DNA from: Pempheris klunzingeri
Lineage: Eukaryota; Chordata; Actinopteri; Acropomatiformes; Pempheridae
DNA length: 64,000 nucleotides
NCBI RefSeq assembly: GCF_042242105.1
Contig: NC_092016.1
Span: forward strand, 10,678,501 to 10,742,500
Reading direction: 5' to 3'
Within the stretch, counting starts at the first letter, position 1. Every line of letters starts with the position of its first letter. The translations under genes were made by a program, and so were the position numbers. The notes under the pieces are model-generated. The model saw only the letters and a list, made by a program, of their open reading frames with translations. It searched no databases and was not told where the DNA came from. Positions 1 to 13,200 of the stretch are shown here, in pieces.

Positions 1-646
1 TCCTTGACTCAAACCAACGTGAGTCTTACAGTCGTGATGTGATGATGATGCTGGATCAATAGCTCCAGAATATACTGATGTGTAAATCACAGTGCTATAA
101 TAGTTGAAAAATTATTATAGTCACTTTCCTGAACTGGCGGAACAAACTTATCCAAGTGAATAATCTGAATCTGAAGTGCTGTTTTGATGTTTATAACAGC
201 TGCTGTCAAAGTGCCACTGAGCTACTGTAGCCACTGTAGTTGTTCTGTGGACAGAAGTACAACAATTAGGTTGTTCTAACTGTGTTGGACTGAGAAAAGG
301 GGAGTTAATAAACAATAATTAGTTGCATAGGTCCAATTTTAACAGATCTGTTTTCTAATATTATATTTCTGTGACACTAAGATGTATTCAGGCAGACTGC
401 AAGAAAAGTGTAATTTTACTTTCCATTTATAAGTTGCTTTAAGTGCCACTTAATATTTTTGAATTTTATTATCCATCAAGAAGTTAAGACGGGCAGCCCA
501 TGGTTGGCTGCACCCATTTGCCACTATGAAACTAGACGCCCAAAGTGTTATTCTTTTAACATACACTCTGTCAAATGTCTTTATTGAAGATAAACATGTC
601 TTAAAGTGGGTAAATGTTGATTCATACATTTTGTACTGTGTTTCAG
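1..646 (+). other. cep152: cep152 intron (partial)
   Basis: The stretch ends in a TTTCAG acceptor directly before the first recognisable cep152 exon. The open frame 526-646 upstream of the acceptor is intronic read-through. I see no other gene or clear repeat here. Confidence 0.7.
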
Positions 647-3600
647 AAACAGCTGATGGGGAGCAGCTTGCCCAGCTGCAGATTTTAAACAAGGCTCAGC
701 AGAGGCAAATCGAAGACTTGGAGCGAAAACTGGAAGATTCAAGGCGTAATATGAGATACCTTGAGCATCAGTTTGCAATTGTCAAAGGTATGTTTCACAC
801 AGTTTTAGCTTTCAAAATGAGGGGTGGGAATTACTGTTACTCCATATTGCAGTGTATAGCCTATGTAAAGAATTGTGACCAGGCTGATTTTGTGGTACTT
901 TAAGGCTTGACATTACTTAAAAGACTGAAAAAAATGTATTTGCATGTTATGATTTACTGTTCCTTTTTGTTACATGCATGTAAACCACTCTCGCTCGGCT
1001 ACCTTGAAATATTATGTCTTTTAAAGATTAGTTTTTCACAGTGTCTGACCATTGAGTTTGACACTTATACTTCATAAAATATGTTTTATTTTTGCTTGCA
1101 CACTAAAGGAAAAGCATTGATTGCGTATCATTCCATCGCACTGATTAAGTTGAGGGGAAATAAGATAGGATGTGTCCACTTATTGATGCATATGCCCCCT
1201 TGTGGCTCTTAAAGGGACCTACACTAACCACAGAAACAGGAACATAATGTCATTTTTTAAATCATCAATAGATGAAAAGGATGGCCTAGCAGTAAGTCTG
1301 AAGGAGTCAAGTCGATTGGTCGAAGAGGCCAAGGAGAGAGAGCTTCAAATGCAAAACAAATTGAAGGCGATGGGGCAGCAAGTACAGGTCCTAACTGAGA
1401 GAGATCAGGAGGTATGTTCTGTACTGCACGCCACTGTTTTCCTCCTTTTGTCTTAACCGATTCAAACAAAATACAAGAAAATCTGCAGTACATAATTTAT
1501 TTAATGTATTCAAAAGCAGCATCGGCTTTACAGAATTAAAAAAAATCTGATATGAAATGATTTAAATGAACACAGACCCAAGTAATTCTGCTTGCAATGC
1601 TCTCTGTAACATACAGATAGCATTTATATCTTCACTGAAACCTTTGATATAAGATGCATATTTTTTTAGTGTATCGTATTTTATTTACAGAACACCAAGA
1701 AGCAGAGGGTGGCAGAGGCTGCAGTGGACAGCATGAAGCAGCAGATGTTGGAGCTTTGTCGCTCCGACACCCTCTCCAGATCACGGGAGCAGCATGACCG
1801 AGACCTCGCCATCATAAAGGAGCAGCATGAGGCTGCACTGTTGACACTAAAACAGAAGCTAGACTCTACCTCTCAGGCTCTGAACGATCAGGTCACAGGA
1901 TGCAGCAAAAAAAAATTTGATTAATATTTCAGACTATCCACAACACATGCTTTTGAATTCACACAAATGTCCAGATATTGGTATAGTCTAAGTTACCTGC
2001 AGACATTGTAAACTCCTGTTGTTGTTGCTTCCAGATTGATGTTGGTCAGAGGTTACGAGAGCAGGTGAAACAGCTGGAGCGCCAGAGAGAAGAGGAGCAA
2101 CTTGAGAGAGCCAGAGTTGTCAATGCCCTCACTCAACGTCTGGAAGAGAATCAACAGCAGTGTGCCAAGCTGCTGCAGACAAGTGCGTGAAGGGGTGAAT
2201 GTGGATGGCAAATATGCTTGTCTTTTATGTAGAAGTCAAAGAAACCAAATGAGAAACTCGTATGCATGCATGTTTTATTTTTAATTTATTCAATTAACTT
2301 TAACTTTTCTTTGTTGCGGCTCTGTTTCCTTCAGGTTCAGTGCAGGAGATGACTCAGATGCAAATCAAACTACAACAGGCTCTATCAGCCAAGGCACTGT
2401 GTGAAAACATGAACAAAGTCTTACAGGTTTGCTCTCTGAGTTTTCTGCCCCAGAATAAAACCACTCTCGGTACATTAGTCAATAAAGACGTGCTTAAACG
2501 TGCTTAAATGTTTTATTTTATTTTTCAGGAGGATCAGGCCGACTTGAAGGAGCAGATCACCCTGTATGAGTCTGCTGTGAAACATGGTGTTATTGCATTA
2601 GACCTGAGCAGTGACTGGGAGAACCAGCTGTCTGATTCCTGTATGGATTTAGGATTAAAGACAGCAAACAGGAAAAATGGCATGCTTCACAGGTACACCT
2701 TGATTATACAGCAGAATCATTGTCATCATATCAATAAGTTTGAGTCTCTCTTCACTGTCTGCGTCCTTCAGTCCTCATGCCATCAGTGCTAGCATATCAT
2801 ATGAAACTATGAAACGAGATTCATCGATAACCATCAACATCTAACCTTACCGACTATTTGGTTAGTACCGCCCTGGCCCACCTGTCGGACTCCAAGCTGC
2901 CCAAAGATGAAGCTTTGCGGCTGCTGCGAGTGGAGATGCAGCGCTGCCTGGGTAGTCTGAAGGGGAAGCGACAGAAGATCAGTCAGCTGCAGGAGGAGCT
3001 CCAGCTCTGTCAGAGTCGAGTGAATGAGCTGCAGACCCAGTTAGATGAAGCCAAGCTCAGCTCTTCGGTGAGGATTCCGCTCTACGTGACCAGACAGAAG
3101 CTTTGATGTTGCAGTGCTGAGCAAAGCATTTAACACTGTAGTATACAATTTCTGTTATTTAGAGTTAGGTAGACTGAATGATAAAAATTATAAAAACAGA
3201 AAAAGGAAAGCATACAAATGGTTTAGCTAAGATAACAAGCCTATTAAAACACAAGGACCTGAAAGGATTCAAGTATTACATTCATGCACAGCGAGTGGTG
3301 TTGTCCTAAAAAAAAACAAATGCCATCAAAGCTCTCACAAATAGCATGGTTCAGCAATACGATGATGTATAAATAAAAGGTTTAGAAGTAGATAAAATGG
3401 CTCTAATACAAACATTGATCATAAAAAAAAACTGCATCTGTGTTCACAGGTCAGAGAAACAAGCCAGATGAAACATCTTGACATGACTGGAGAATCTCAG
3501 AAAGAGCTCACGAGACTACAGGAAGATAAACTACACTTGCAGAAACAAGTGGAGGTTTGGCTGTAGTTTATTGTCAGATTAATTATGTTCTTTCTTGACT

Positions 3601-6600
3601 GTAAGAAACGACTGCTGAAAGATTGGTGTCCTCTCTAAACATGTAGGTGTTGGAAAAGAAGAATGCAGAGCTGGAACAGAATGAGGAGAAGGTGAGGACT
3701 GCCAACTTGGAGCTTTGCACCAAGATGAGGGAGATGATCCAGGAACTGGACCAAGAGAAGCAGGAGGCTGCTGAGAGGTACGACACTGAGGAGGGAAGTA
3801 AGATTGTAAATGTTTTCTTTTACCTTAAATTATCATAGTGTATTCATATTTATATTTCTGTTCCCTCATGGAGATCTGAGCGGATCCATCAGCAGTATAG
3901 AGACGATGTTGTGAACCGGATTAGAACAGAGCTCATGCTGGAACATGATACTCAGGTTGAACAGCTGGCTGCACATCACCAGCAGCAGGTCCAACAGTTG
4001 CAGTAAGTCCACTGCACCCGTCACTGAAAACTGCAATAATTGAGAAACGTTTGCAGCTCATGTACAGTACTTATTATTTATTCACAGGACGCAACTGTCT
4101 GAGGCCAATGATAAGATGCTGGCGGTGCAAGAGTGTTACATATCTGTCTGCAAGGAGAAGGACGTGCTTGAAGAAACCATAAGCAACAGGGAGAAGGAGG
4201 AGGCGCTGATCAGAGAAAACGAGGTAAACAAGATCCTAAAATATGTTTACAATATCAGGAGCAGTTTGACAGGGCTCTTGCATTCATCAAACCATCGAAA
4301 GGGAGAAATAAACATAATTTAAAAGATCAAAACTCACCATTGTAGGGTAAGTTGTTATTTAGAATTGTTCTGTGTCACTTAATGTTAGTGTTATTTAATT
4401 TTGTACAAATTGTGTTTGTGTTGACGAAGTTGGGACGCAAAGCTTTTACTATTTCATCATTTCTTTACTGCATTGCTAAATGCTGTATTTCACAAATCTT
4501 TTTCTCAGTGAACTTGCATGTATCCTACATAGATTACCTGTGAACTGATTTATGGTTTCCTGGTTGTCATAGCAAAAGATGAGAAAGGAGAGGGGTACAG
4601 CTGAGGAGAATCTTAAGGCTGAGCTCGAGGCTCAACATCAGGCTTCAATAAACCAGCTCCAAGCTCTCTGGTCCAAAGAAAAGGAGACTGAGATCCAGCT
4701 GCAGGTGAACTCTAAGGTAGCCCTGGCTGAGGCCGCTTGGAACGAGAAACTACAAAAGGTATGATTTCCCTGTAATCACTGTCCAGCTCCCTCAACTTTG
4801 TAATGTCAAATTTTGTGAGACCTGAAAGTTTTAACTGCTTCTGTGTAGATGGAGAAGACCTGGGTCCAGAGGCTGGAGGAGGCTAGGAGAGCGTTACAAA
4901 GGGAGACTGCTGAGGCAATCTGTCAGGCAGAAGAGACCGAGGCCAGCAGTGTGACAGTTACTGTTGAGGAGCTGGACTCCAGGCTCTGTGCCCAGAAACG
5001 GCAGCTGCAACTGGAAGCTGACAAAGTCAAACGCAAAGCTGTGGAGGAAGCCAGGAAACACACCCAGAGAGAGCTACAGGAGAAACACCTGGAAGACATG
5101 GCCAAACAGGTTACTGGGTTTTATACGTTTTTATAAGTTTTTTCTGTAAATTTCTTTTAATGAATGGCAACAGCTGGATTCAGTCCAGTGCTACTAGTCT
5201 TGCTAACACTGTGTTATTTATACACATTAAGATATTTAGTCTTTTTCCCCCATCACACTCCTCTCTAATGCACCATGCTGCATTCCCCAAACACTTTGGG
5301 GTATCTTACCTTCATGAGGGCTTGACAGATTTAGTTGTGGACATGAATGTGTTGGTGTTTTAGGTTGAAGGTGCAGTAACCAGGGCTTACAACCGCTGGA
5401 TTGAGGATTTGACCTCATTACCAGAATACCAAGCCTCTCTCCAAACAGAGAGGGAGAACTGGGAAGAACAACAAGAAAAACGCACAGAGCAACAGGTATG
5501 ACATGGTTTTATCTTTGTGTGATAAAATGTGTCACTACTGTCAACTGGCTGTCCTCTGATCATTTATACTCCACAATTTCAATGTTAGATATCTCAGGCC
5601 CTGAGAGAGGCAGAGGAGCAATGGAATAAGGTGGACAAGAACCAGGTGGAGGAACAGAGCTCTAGAACGCAGAAAGAGCTCCTAGAGGAGGTGGCGGCTC
5701 TTCAGGATCAGCTGGAGCACGTGAGGAGAGAGCAAGCTGCTCTGCTGAAGGCTGAGCTGGCCGGAGCCAGAGCAGTCTGGAACCGGGACAAACAACAGGA
5801 GATCTCTGTCATCCAGGTCCGCAGTGAGCAGGTCAACCAAACCAAGCTGCAAGAGCTGCAAACTAAGCTGGAGCAGGCTTTACAGCAGGCCAGAGAGGAT
5901 ACCAACCTCCAGAAGAAGGAGTTGCTCCTGCAGATGGAAGCCCGGCTACAACAGACTCTGAGGGCCCGAGAGGAGGAGTGGAGATGTCATCATGCAGAGC
6001 AGGAGCAGGCCCAGAGGCAGAGGATCAGAGATGAGTTACTAGCAGAGCTTCAGACCAGTCTGGTGACGGTTCAGGCAGAACTTCTCAGGGATCCAAAAAT
6101 GGATCAACAGGGCACTGAAGACACCAGCGGGGCCGCACACATCATCCAAACGTCCTGCAAAGATATGGTCAACAGAGCAGTATCTCAAGCCAAGAAGGAA
6201 TGGAAGAAAGTGAGTTGTTGGTGTTGTGTTGGTGTCTAAAAATGAAATAAGGGATTTTATTTGTTCAATATTTAGCAGGACTGACTCTGCTCAACGATTA
6301 ATTTAACTTTTTATTATATTTGTTTTGTGTGTGTTGCTTTCCCCTTTCATTTATGTCCCAACAGATAAGTGAGGACAGACTGAGCCGCGTGTTAAAAGAA
6401 ACCCAGCAACAGCATGAGAGAGAAATCAACAAAATGCAAAGTATGTAATGTGCTCTTATTCTATCTTCACTAAGCTAGGCTTTGTGACAAACCTACTTAA
6501 AATCCATATGACCTGCAGTGCTAATAATTTGGACTGGACTACAGTGTGCTGTGCATCAACAAGTCTATGACAGTATTGTCCCGTGTTTCCAGGCTCTTTA

Positions 6601-8612
6601 TCCCAGAGGAAGGAGCAGGCTCGTTGCAGGAAGGAGTGTGCTGAGACAGTAAGTAAGCTCCAGAAGAAGAACCAAGAGCTCCAGAGACACTTGGAGAAAG
6701 CCTGTCGACAACTCCAGCACAGTGTTCGAGAGCACAAAACTGCCATTCAGCATCTGAAAAGTATTTAATACGCTTTAAATGTTTCTTAAAATGTCATTCA
6801 AATAGATTTACTCAACCTACACTGTATCTGTGCATCTGTGTTAATGGTCTAAAATCTGGTTTATTGTAGATGAGCATGAAAGCAGCTTACAAAAGGCAAA
6901 GGAGGAATACCTGGAACAGCTAGAGAAAGTGAAGAGAGACAAAGAATCCTCAGGGTTTGTGTTGTTTTAATAAGTTTGTGTCTTTAGTTCAATGTCCAGT
7001 CAAGTTGAATATTATTTTCTTGGTTGTATAGTTACTCTAGTCTGTTGTTGCTCTGCTGAGTCGATGCCAAGTTTGTCAAAGTGAATCTGTGACTCTGCAA
7101 TAGTTCATGAATAATGAATTTCAGTAAAATAATGCAGAACTGTTTTGCCCACAGGAGTTCTGATCAGCCGCAGAACCTTCAGCAAGGCCTTGAGGAGATG
7201 AAGCAGCAATACATTATAACTGTAGAAAAGATCAGAGGTTGGTAATAGTGCTGGTTTTTAATACACCTGTGTGGAGTCAAAACATTCTGCATTCAGTGTT
7301 ATGCTTCCTGGAGGGATTGAGGACCAATCCCCGGTTGTGTTTTTGTGGCAGGAGACATGCTGCGTTACCTCCAGGAGAGTCGGGAGCGAGCAGCAGAGAT
7401 GCTCCGCATGGAGGTGCAGAGGGAGAGGCAGGACACTGCCAGAAAGATGCGGCGCTATTATCTGACCTGTCTGCAGGAGTTACTGGAGGACGGAGGAAAG
7501 ACTACAGGGCAAGAGGCCATAATGGTCCTTTACTTGTTTGCTAGCTTCATCATGGCTCCTCAGGCTAATTGTATCGATCTTCCTGTCTTCTGCAGGGCTG
7601 AAAAGAAAATAATGAATGCTGCAAGCAAGCTGGCGGCCATGGCTAAAGTGCTAGAGACGCCTATCAAAAGTAAATCTGGAAAGAACTACAGTTTACAAAG
7701 TGAGTTCTATTGTGCAGAACTAATCTCTGTAAATTACTCTTTGTTTGAAAATATCGATGTGGTGAGAATCTGTGTTTTGTATTGACAGATTGTTTGAAGC
7801 CTGCACACACAGCAGACTGCCCTCCAGGTAGAAACGTTGGTTTCAGTAAGAACCTGTCCACATTAACTGAGCTTCCTAATGTCAGGCCAGAGGAGAGATC
7901 CCTCAGGGAAAAGACCAATGCTGATTCAGAGCAGAAACCAACCGCCACAGCAAGGACTAAACCTTTGAGTCACCACCAGGACATTTCTGCTTCTGGGATG
8001 GAGGAAGCCTCAGTAGATGAGGGGCTAAAACACCAAACTGCTGCTCACACACACCTCGGCTCTTCCAAACCTTCTCAACAGATGGCTTCTCCAGCCCAGG
8101 TGGATTTTGTCAGTGTGTCCGTGAGGAGTAAAAGCAGGGAGCTGTACCTGCTGGGAGCTGACCAGAGCAAAACAGACTACCGCCTCAACTCAGAGCAACA
8201 GAGCAAACCTCCCCTCATCCAGGAGGCTCCTGTCAGAGATGACAAACGGAGTGACTGGAGCATGACCAGCAGTGACTCCGACACAGACTACCAGGTTTCC
8301 AGATTCTCGTACTCGGGGAGGAAAGTCGAGCCAGTGAAGCCATTTTCTGTCTCTACTGCATCGGCAGGTGACTTCAGAGAGTTTGGTGGCCTCACCCCGG
8401 ATGTTTCTGACTTGACTGTTTATAATGAGATTAGCAGGAAGACGCCTCACACCCAGATCTCGACCCATACAAAGATGAGTGCACACAGACAGCCCACTCC
8501 TGGCTCTGAGGGTGAGAAGCAGCATGGACTTTATTCCAAACTTCAGTTCTCTGAGTTGAGACAGCGCCAGCAGGACAGCGGCTTTGACAGTCCACTCTAC
8601 CAACAGAAATGA
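647..8612 (+). CDS. cep152: cep152, centrosomal protein of 152 kDa (3' part, 22 exons, C terminus complete)
   Basis: CEP152 is a centriole scaffold that, with CEP63 and CEP192, recruits PLK4 for centriole duplication. Exons read here: 647-787, 1272-1411, 1691-1891, 2035-2182, 2335-2426, 2529-2692, 2866-3067, 3450-3554, 3647-3777, 3874-4002, 4088-4223, 4573-4758, 4849-5109, 5364-5495, 5589-6209, 6365-6440, 6593-6760, 6870-6954, 7155-7237, 7352-7508, 7596-7699, 7789-8612. Phases chain without a break for about 1,428 codons to a TGA. Most of the product is Glu/Gln/Lys/Arg-rich coiled coil; the last exon is low-complexity and Ser-rich. Identification rests on the C-terminal blocks [34 protein letters not shown] and the terminal QQDSGFDSP, which match human CEP152 as I remember it. 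The N-terminal PLK4/CEP192-binding part lies left of the window. The donor at 1892 (GTCACA) is weak and the one at 7509 is GC; both keep frame. Confidence 0.93.
7509..7595 (+). other. cep152: GC-AG intron in cep152 (87 bp)
   Basis: The upstream exon must end after ACAGG at 7508 to join GGG-GCT-GAA (G-A-E-K-K) in frame. The next two bases are GC (GCAAGA), not GT, and the acceptor TTCTGCAG ends at 7595. No usable GT nearby keeps the conserved reading frame. Confidence 0.7.
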
Positions 8613-9350
8613 CTGAGTGAAGGGCAGCATTGAATACATTCAAAGTTTACAAGGTAGTAAAATCCACCCACCAAAAACCTGTAAAACCCACTAATTATTA
8701 CTACTAACTATTTTCAGGAGTATCGTTGTCACACATGCCACAATAACTTTGGCTTTGAGTAAACCTGCATCTGTCTGAAAAGCTTTTTGCCCCTCAACGT
8801 CATGCTGTTATTCACCCCCTAAATAGAAGCATAAAAAAGTTGCCCTCAGTCACAGTCAGTGCTCAGTCTGGATTTTTACCATCTTGCTGCTCAAAGTTCC
8901 TCCGAGGTGTTTGAGAAATACAGCCTTGATAAATACAATCGTGCATATGAAGTTTGCTTTGTTGTTGGGAAGGTGTTAGTGATGAGTTCATAGCAATATT
9001 TCACATTAAACAGCCAGTTTTTGTTTTACATGAATGTCTCAGTGTCAGCTCAGCTAAGGGCCAAGACTATTCAGGTGTTTTAAGTGTTCTTAACTGATTT
9101 AACTTGATATGGGCAATTTGCCTTTACAACAAGAATGATCAGGAGATGAGATGCAGGTTTATATTAAACTTCGCTCTGTTTTCTCTCTCTGTGGAGACTG
9201 TATCAGAAGGATTTAGATTTCTGTGTGTTTGCGTTTCTATATTTTAAAATATTTTATATCACGTTAATGAGATATGCTGTGTGCATAGATTATAAATGTT
9301 TTTTTTATATATTGCTGTAATTTTAATAAATTGCATCTCATTGCATATTA
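8613..9350 (+). other. cep152: cep152 3' UTR
   Basis: This is AT-rich non-coding sequence after the TGA. An AATAAA at 9325-9330 is the best poly(A) signal, predicting cleavage near 9345-9355. The end is inferred. Confidence 0.5.
9325..9330 (+). terminator. poly(A) signal, probably cep152
   Basis: A canonical AATAAA lies about 715 nt after the cep152 stop, with T-rich sequence upstream. It is the first clean hexamer on this strand after the stop. Confidence 0.45.
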
Positions 9351-10206
9351 AGAGGGAATATTTCATTTCTTGTAAGAGCTGAGTCTCTCCCACAATACAA
9401 GATGTTTATTTTCACTCACTTTTCTTTGAGAGCTCCGTTACAGAAAGATGTGTATACAGGAAAAATACTAAAGTAAAGTAAAGGTATATAAAGATCTATA
9501 TATGGGGCAAACAAATATCTAAAGAACAAAATATGAGGCAATGAGGTATGAATGCAATAAACATACATGTACATGTGTGTATATTCATAACCTATAAATT
9601 TAAAAAAAATACAAAACAGCATTACAGACAGGTCAGATATTCCAGACCTAAGAAAAGTAGTTAACATAAGCGATCACTTTACTTAATGTATAATACCATG
9701 AAAACAACCCATTTACTACAATGTAACATTGAAAACATTGAGTAGTTGATCATCAGAATATTGAGCAATTGATGATTAATCGTTTCATTTTGTTTCCGGC
9801 CAAAACTCACTGGTTGAATTTTTGCTGCCTTCTTTAGTCGATTGTAGTAGTAAACTAAATATCTTTAGTTTTGGACTATTTCTGCCACTTTGTAGGCTGA
9901 TTGATCAGCCTGTGGAGGAAAGATCTGACCGATTACTAATGAAAACAATAGTTAGTTGCAGCTCAGCCTCTGATGCAGCTCTTTGCTGACTTCATCATAT
10001 GTTAACTACGTGAAAAGCACCAGATACTTTTAAAATAAAGTGCATCATCTGACAAAGGGCGAGTAAAAAGGTCATCCAACACTGGTTTATCTCCACCGTA
10101 GATCATTGATTCTTTGATTATCCTGTTACTACATGAGTAGATTTGTAAAACTAAACATTTCTTAACCTTTGGTTTGTTGTCTGCGCTCCTCCCCTTCGAA
10201 TCTTTT
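9351..10206. other. cep152-slc27a2 intergenic spacer
   Basis: AT-rich sequence with no supported gene. The stretch 9740-9960 contains a diverged dispersed repeat, listed separately. The - strand open frame at 9416-9667 is AT-rich and looks accidental. Confidence 0.5.
9740..9960. repeat. diverged dispersed teleost repeat, family R1
   Basis: The block has the signature of a repeat common in perciform genomes: a GATTAATCG-type start, a TGAATTTTTGCTGCC(T)TCTTTAGTC segment, a TAAACTAAATATCTTTAG segment and GCAGCTCAGCC. The same family recurs at 15120-15240, 23085-23250, 30240-30480, 43380-43570 and 51470-51740. Assignment is from memory of the family, not a library search. Confidence 0.55.
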
Positions 10207-10219
10207 TTATCTTTGACCT
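10207..10219 (-). promoter_or_regulatory. DR1-like nuclear receptor half-site upstream of slc27a2 copy A
   Basis: On the - strand this reads AGGTCAAAGATAA. It has one perfect AGGTCA, the single A spacer and a degenerate second half, as in HNF4/PPAR-type DR1 elements. It lies about 75-87 bp before the ATG. Mammalian SLC27A2 is a liver/kidney gene responsive to HNF4A and PPARA; the role here is inferred. Confidence 0.3.
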
Positions 10220-10293
10220 ATTTTTCTCTCTGCTGTGTCTCGCTGACACTCGACGCTGACTCACACCTGGTTTCCAGTTGTTCACAGGTCAAC

Positions 10294-13200
10294 ATGCTCG
10301 CCTGGGTCGTGCTTGCAGCTGTGATTGTTCTTGCCTTTTTATTCCGCCATCCACACTTTTTCCAGGATGTCCAATACGTGCGCACTTTATTAAAAACAAG
10401 GCGCCGTATGCAGAAATGCATTCAGACTAACTACCTGATCCTGGATCGGTTTTCAGAGGTGGTCGAGTCACAGCCGCACAAGCCGTTCATTCTTTTCAAA
10501 GATGAGACTTTTACCTACCAGGACGCCGATGTGCTCAGTAACAAAACTGCAAGAGCTTTCCTGCGGAGTGGACTTAAAACAGGCGACACGGTTGCGATGT
10601 TCCTCGGGAATGAGCCGATGTTCATCTGGCTATGGTTGGGTTTGGTGAAGATCGGATGCTCTGCAGCTTTTCTCAACTACAACATCAGATCCAAGTGTCT
10701 GCTACACTGCTTGAGCTGCAGCGGAGCCAAAACTCTGGTGGCAGCTGAAGGTAAGCTGCTGCTGTCACATCATGCAGTCAGCCTTAACACACTGTGAATG
10801 TGCTCGGTTACAAGGAAAAGCCCTCTACTGCAGTTTGAATCACAGAACAAAAGAATTCTCCGAAAAATTAAGTATGAAAACTCAAAGTATTCACCGTGCT
10901 GAAATGAACATAATTCCATTTACACGAGTACAGTTTTTACCTCCACTACAATTCAGAGACTTTGTACCCCACTTCACCGGTTTATTATGGTGTGCTAGTT
11001 ACTTTTGCAACTGATATCTTTATATAAAAACTAAAACACTTGATTGGCTTATAAAGCATGGTGCATAGGTGAAATTATAAAACAGCAAATAAAGTTGAGT
11101 GCAGAAGCATTTAAAGAAAAATGTTATTGTGTGTAGTCAGTCCAATAGTGTGAGTGTGGGAGTTATAATGTTTATTTGGAGTCTGAAAAGTTTTATTTAA
11201 CATATCAGTGTTAGACTGTAAAAAGTGCCTTTTGTAAAGAAAAGTAGGATAGAAGGAAAGAACTGTCGCTCTGTGTGCAGCAGTGGAGGGAAGTAACTAC
11301 ACATATTTACCCAATATATATAAATATATATATTATAAATATATATAAAATATATATATATAAATATATAAAGTGGTTAAAACTAGCTCCACCTCCATCA
11401 GCTGTAACATTGAAATACTATGTTCACAGAAGTATTTTTGTGTCAGCTGCTGATGCTTAGGATTACCATCAAAGTTTTTTTTTTAAATGGCATTTTAAAT
11501 CCTTTTAAGTCTTTCAGAAGCGGAGAAGATGTTCATTTGGTTTTATTTCTAGAGTTGCAGGATGCTGTGGAGGAGGTCCTGCCCACTCTGATGGAGCAGC
11601 AGGTCACGGTTTTCATCCTGGCTGACAGATGCAGAAATGCAGATGTGGGAAGCTTCAATGAGAAAATGAGCCAGGCTTCTTCTGAGCCCATACCCAAGGA
11701 TGTCAGGTCACATCTAACCTTGCAGAGTCCAGCAGTCTACATATACACATCGGGGACAACAGGTAAACTACTTCAGGTGTTAAATATTAAGGATTCCACA
11801 TTTAATCTTCACCACGTGTACATCTGTGGCTTCTCTTGAACAGGTTTCCCCAAAGCAGCAGTCATCACCCATGGCAAACTGTGGGTCATCTCTTCCTTTC
11901 TGCACGTAGCAGGACTGAACTCCAAAGATGTGATTTATATTTGCCTCCCTCTCTATCACAGCGCTGCCTTCGTCGGTATCAACGCAGCCATTGATGGAGG
12001 TACACTCACATTTGGGCTTAAACTTCAACAGAGAAGGAAAAGTTTTAACAGTATTAGATATTTTGTTAAGGGATATAGTTATTCTATATTTTTCTGTACA
12101 TGTTAGTCACTGCCTGTTATTAATTTCTTGAAGCAGCTGAACAAGACTAAAACAGTAGTAAATTACACATTTGTTGGGGACTATTTTCAGCTGCGGATAA
12201 ATATTCATCTGGTGCTCGAGTGCACTGATTTCCAACCAGGGGTATTTGCCAGTGCCCAGGGGATAAATGGATTATGATGTAGCTCAGCGTTTTTTATACA
12301 TTTGCTGCAACCTAAAATCTTTCTTTCTCAGGTTAGTTCAGACTTGTTTCAAGTTCAAAAGCGATGAGTAGGTAGGAATTTAGATGAAAACATAACAATG
12401 TCCAAGGCGGCGTGCACATAAAGTGGCCAATTCACCTTTGAGTACACAGTACAGCATGGTGAAGGAGATGTACGCAGCTTGTATCTCAGGGTCCCGTGAT
12501 ACACACTATACAGCGTGTGAAGACAGTGAGCAGAGGTGCTTATGTACACATCAGTGTAATCAGTAACAGCTATAAAATTACAGTCCACCAATTTTTGAGT
12601 GGTTAAGTGAATGAAGGAGTACATGAGCTAATTTCATAGGATTGTGAGAGAGTATTTACAGCAGCAGGATGGTGTACATAAGTGGAAGTAAGTGGGGGGA
12701 AAAAAACTACAGTGCCCATGTTTATCTTAAAGAAGGAGCGTTTTCAGAAAACAATGGAGGTCTATGGCACAGAGGAGCAGGGTCACAGAGACAATATAGG
12801 TTTATTGTCTTAGTATTTTCATTGATTTGTTGACAAAAAGAAAAATATCAAAAATCTTCATCTTTATCCTTTAAGATTGCTATTTGTCCCCTTGTTGTTG
12901 TGTGTAGGTCTCACAGTGGCTTTGAGGAATAAATTTTCTGCATCTCAGTTCTGGGACGACTGCAGAAAATATAACGCCACTGTCATACAGTACATAGGTG
13001 AAATTATGAGATACCTCTGCAACACCCCAAAGGTATGTACTGCATGTCACAGCAATAACATTACTATCATATACTATAAAGGTCAACAGAAATAATAACA
13101 AAAAAAAACCCAAACTGTTTTTATGTTTCCTCTCATTTTTTCCCCCCAACAGAAACTCGATGATCGAAACCACAAAGTAAGACTTGCGGTCGGTAATGGG

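Noticed and set aside
8190..8639. 149-codon - strand open frame
   Set aside because: Shadow of the last cep152 exon, which is confirmed on + by conserved C-terminal motifs.
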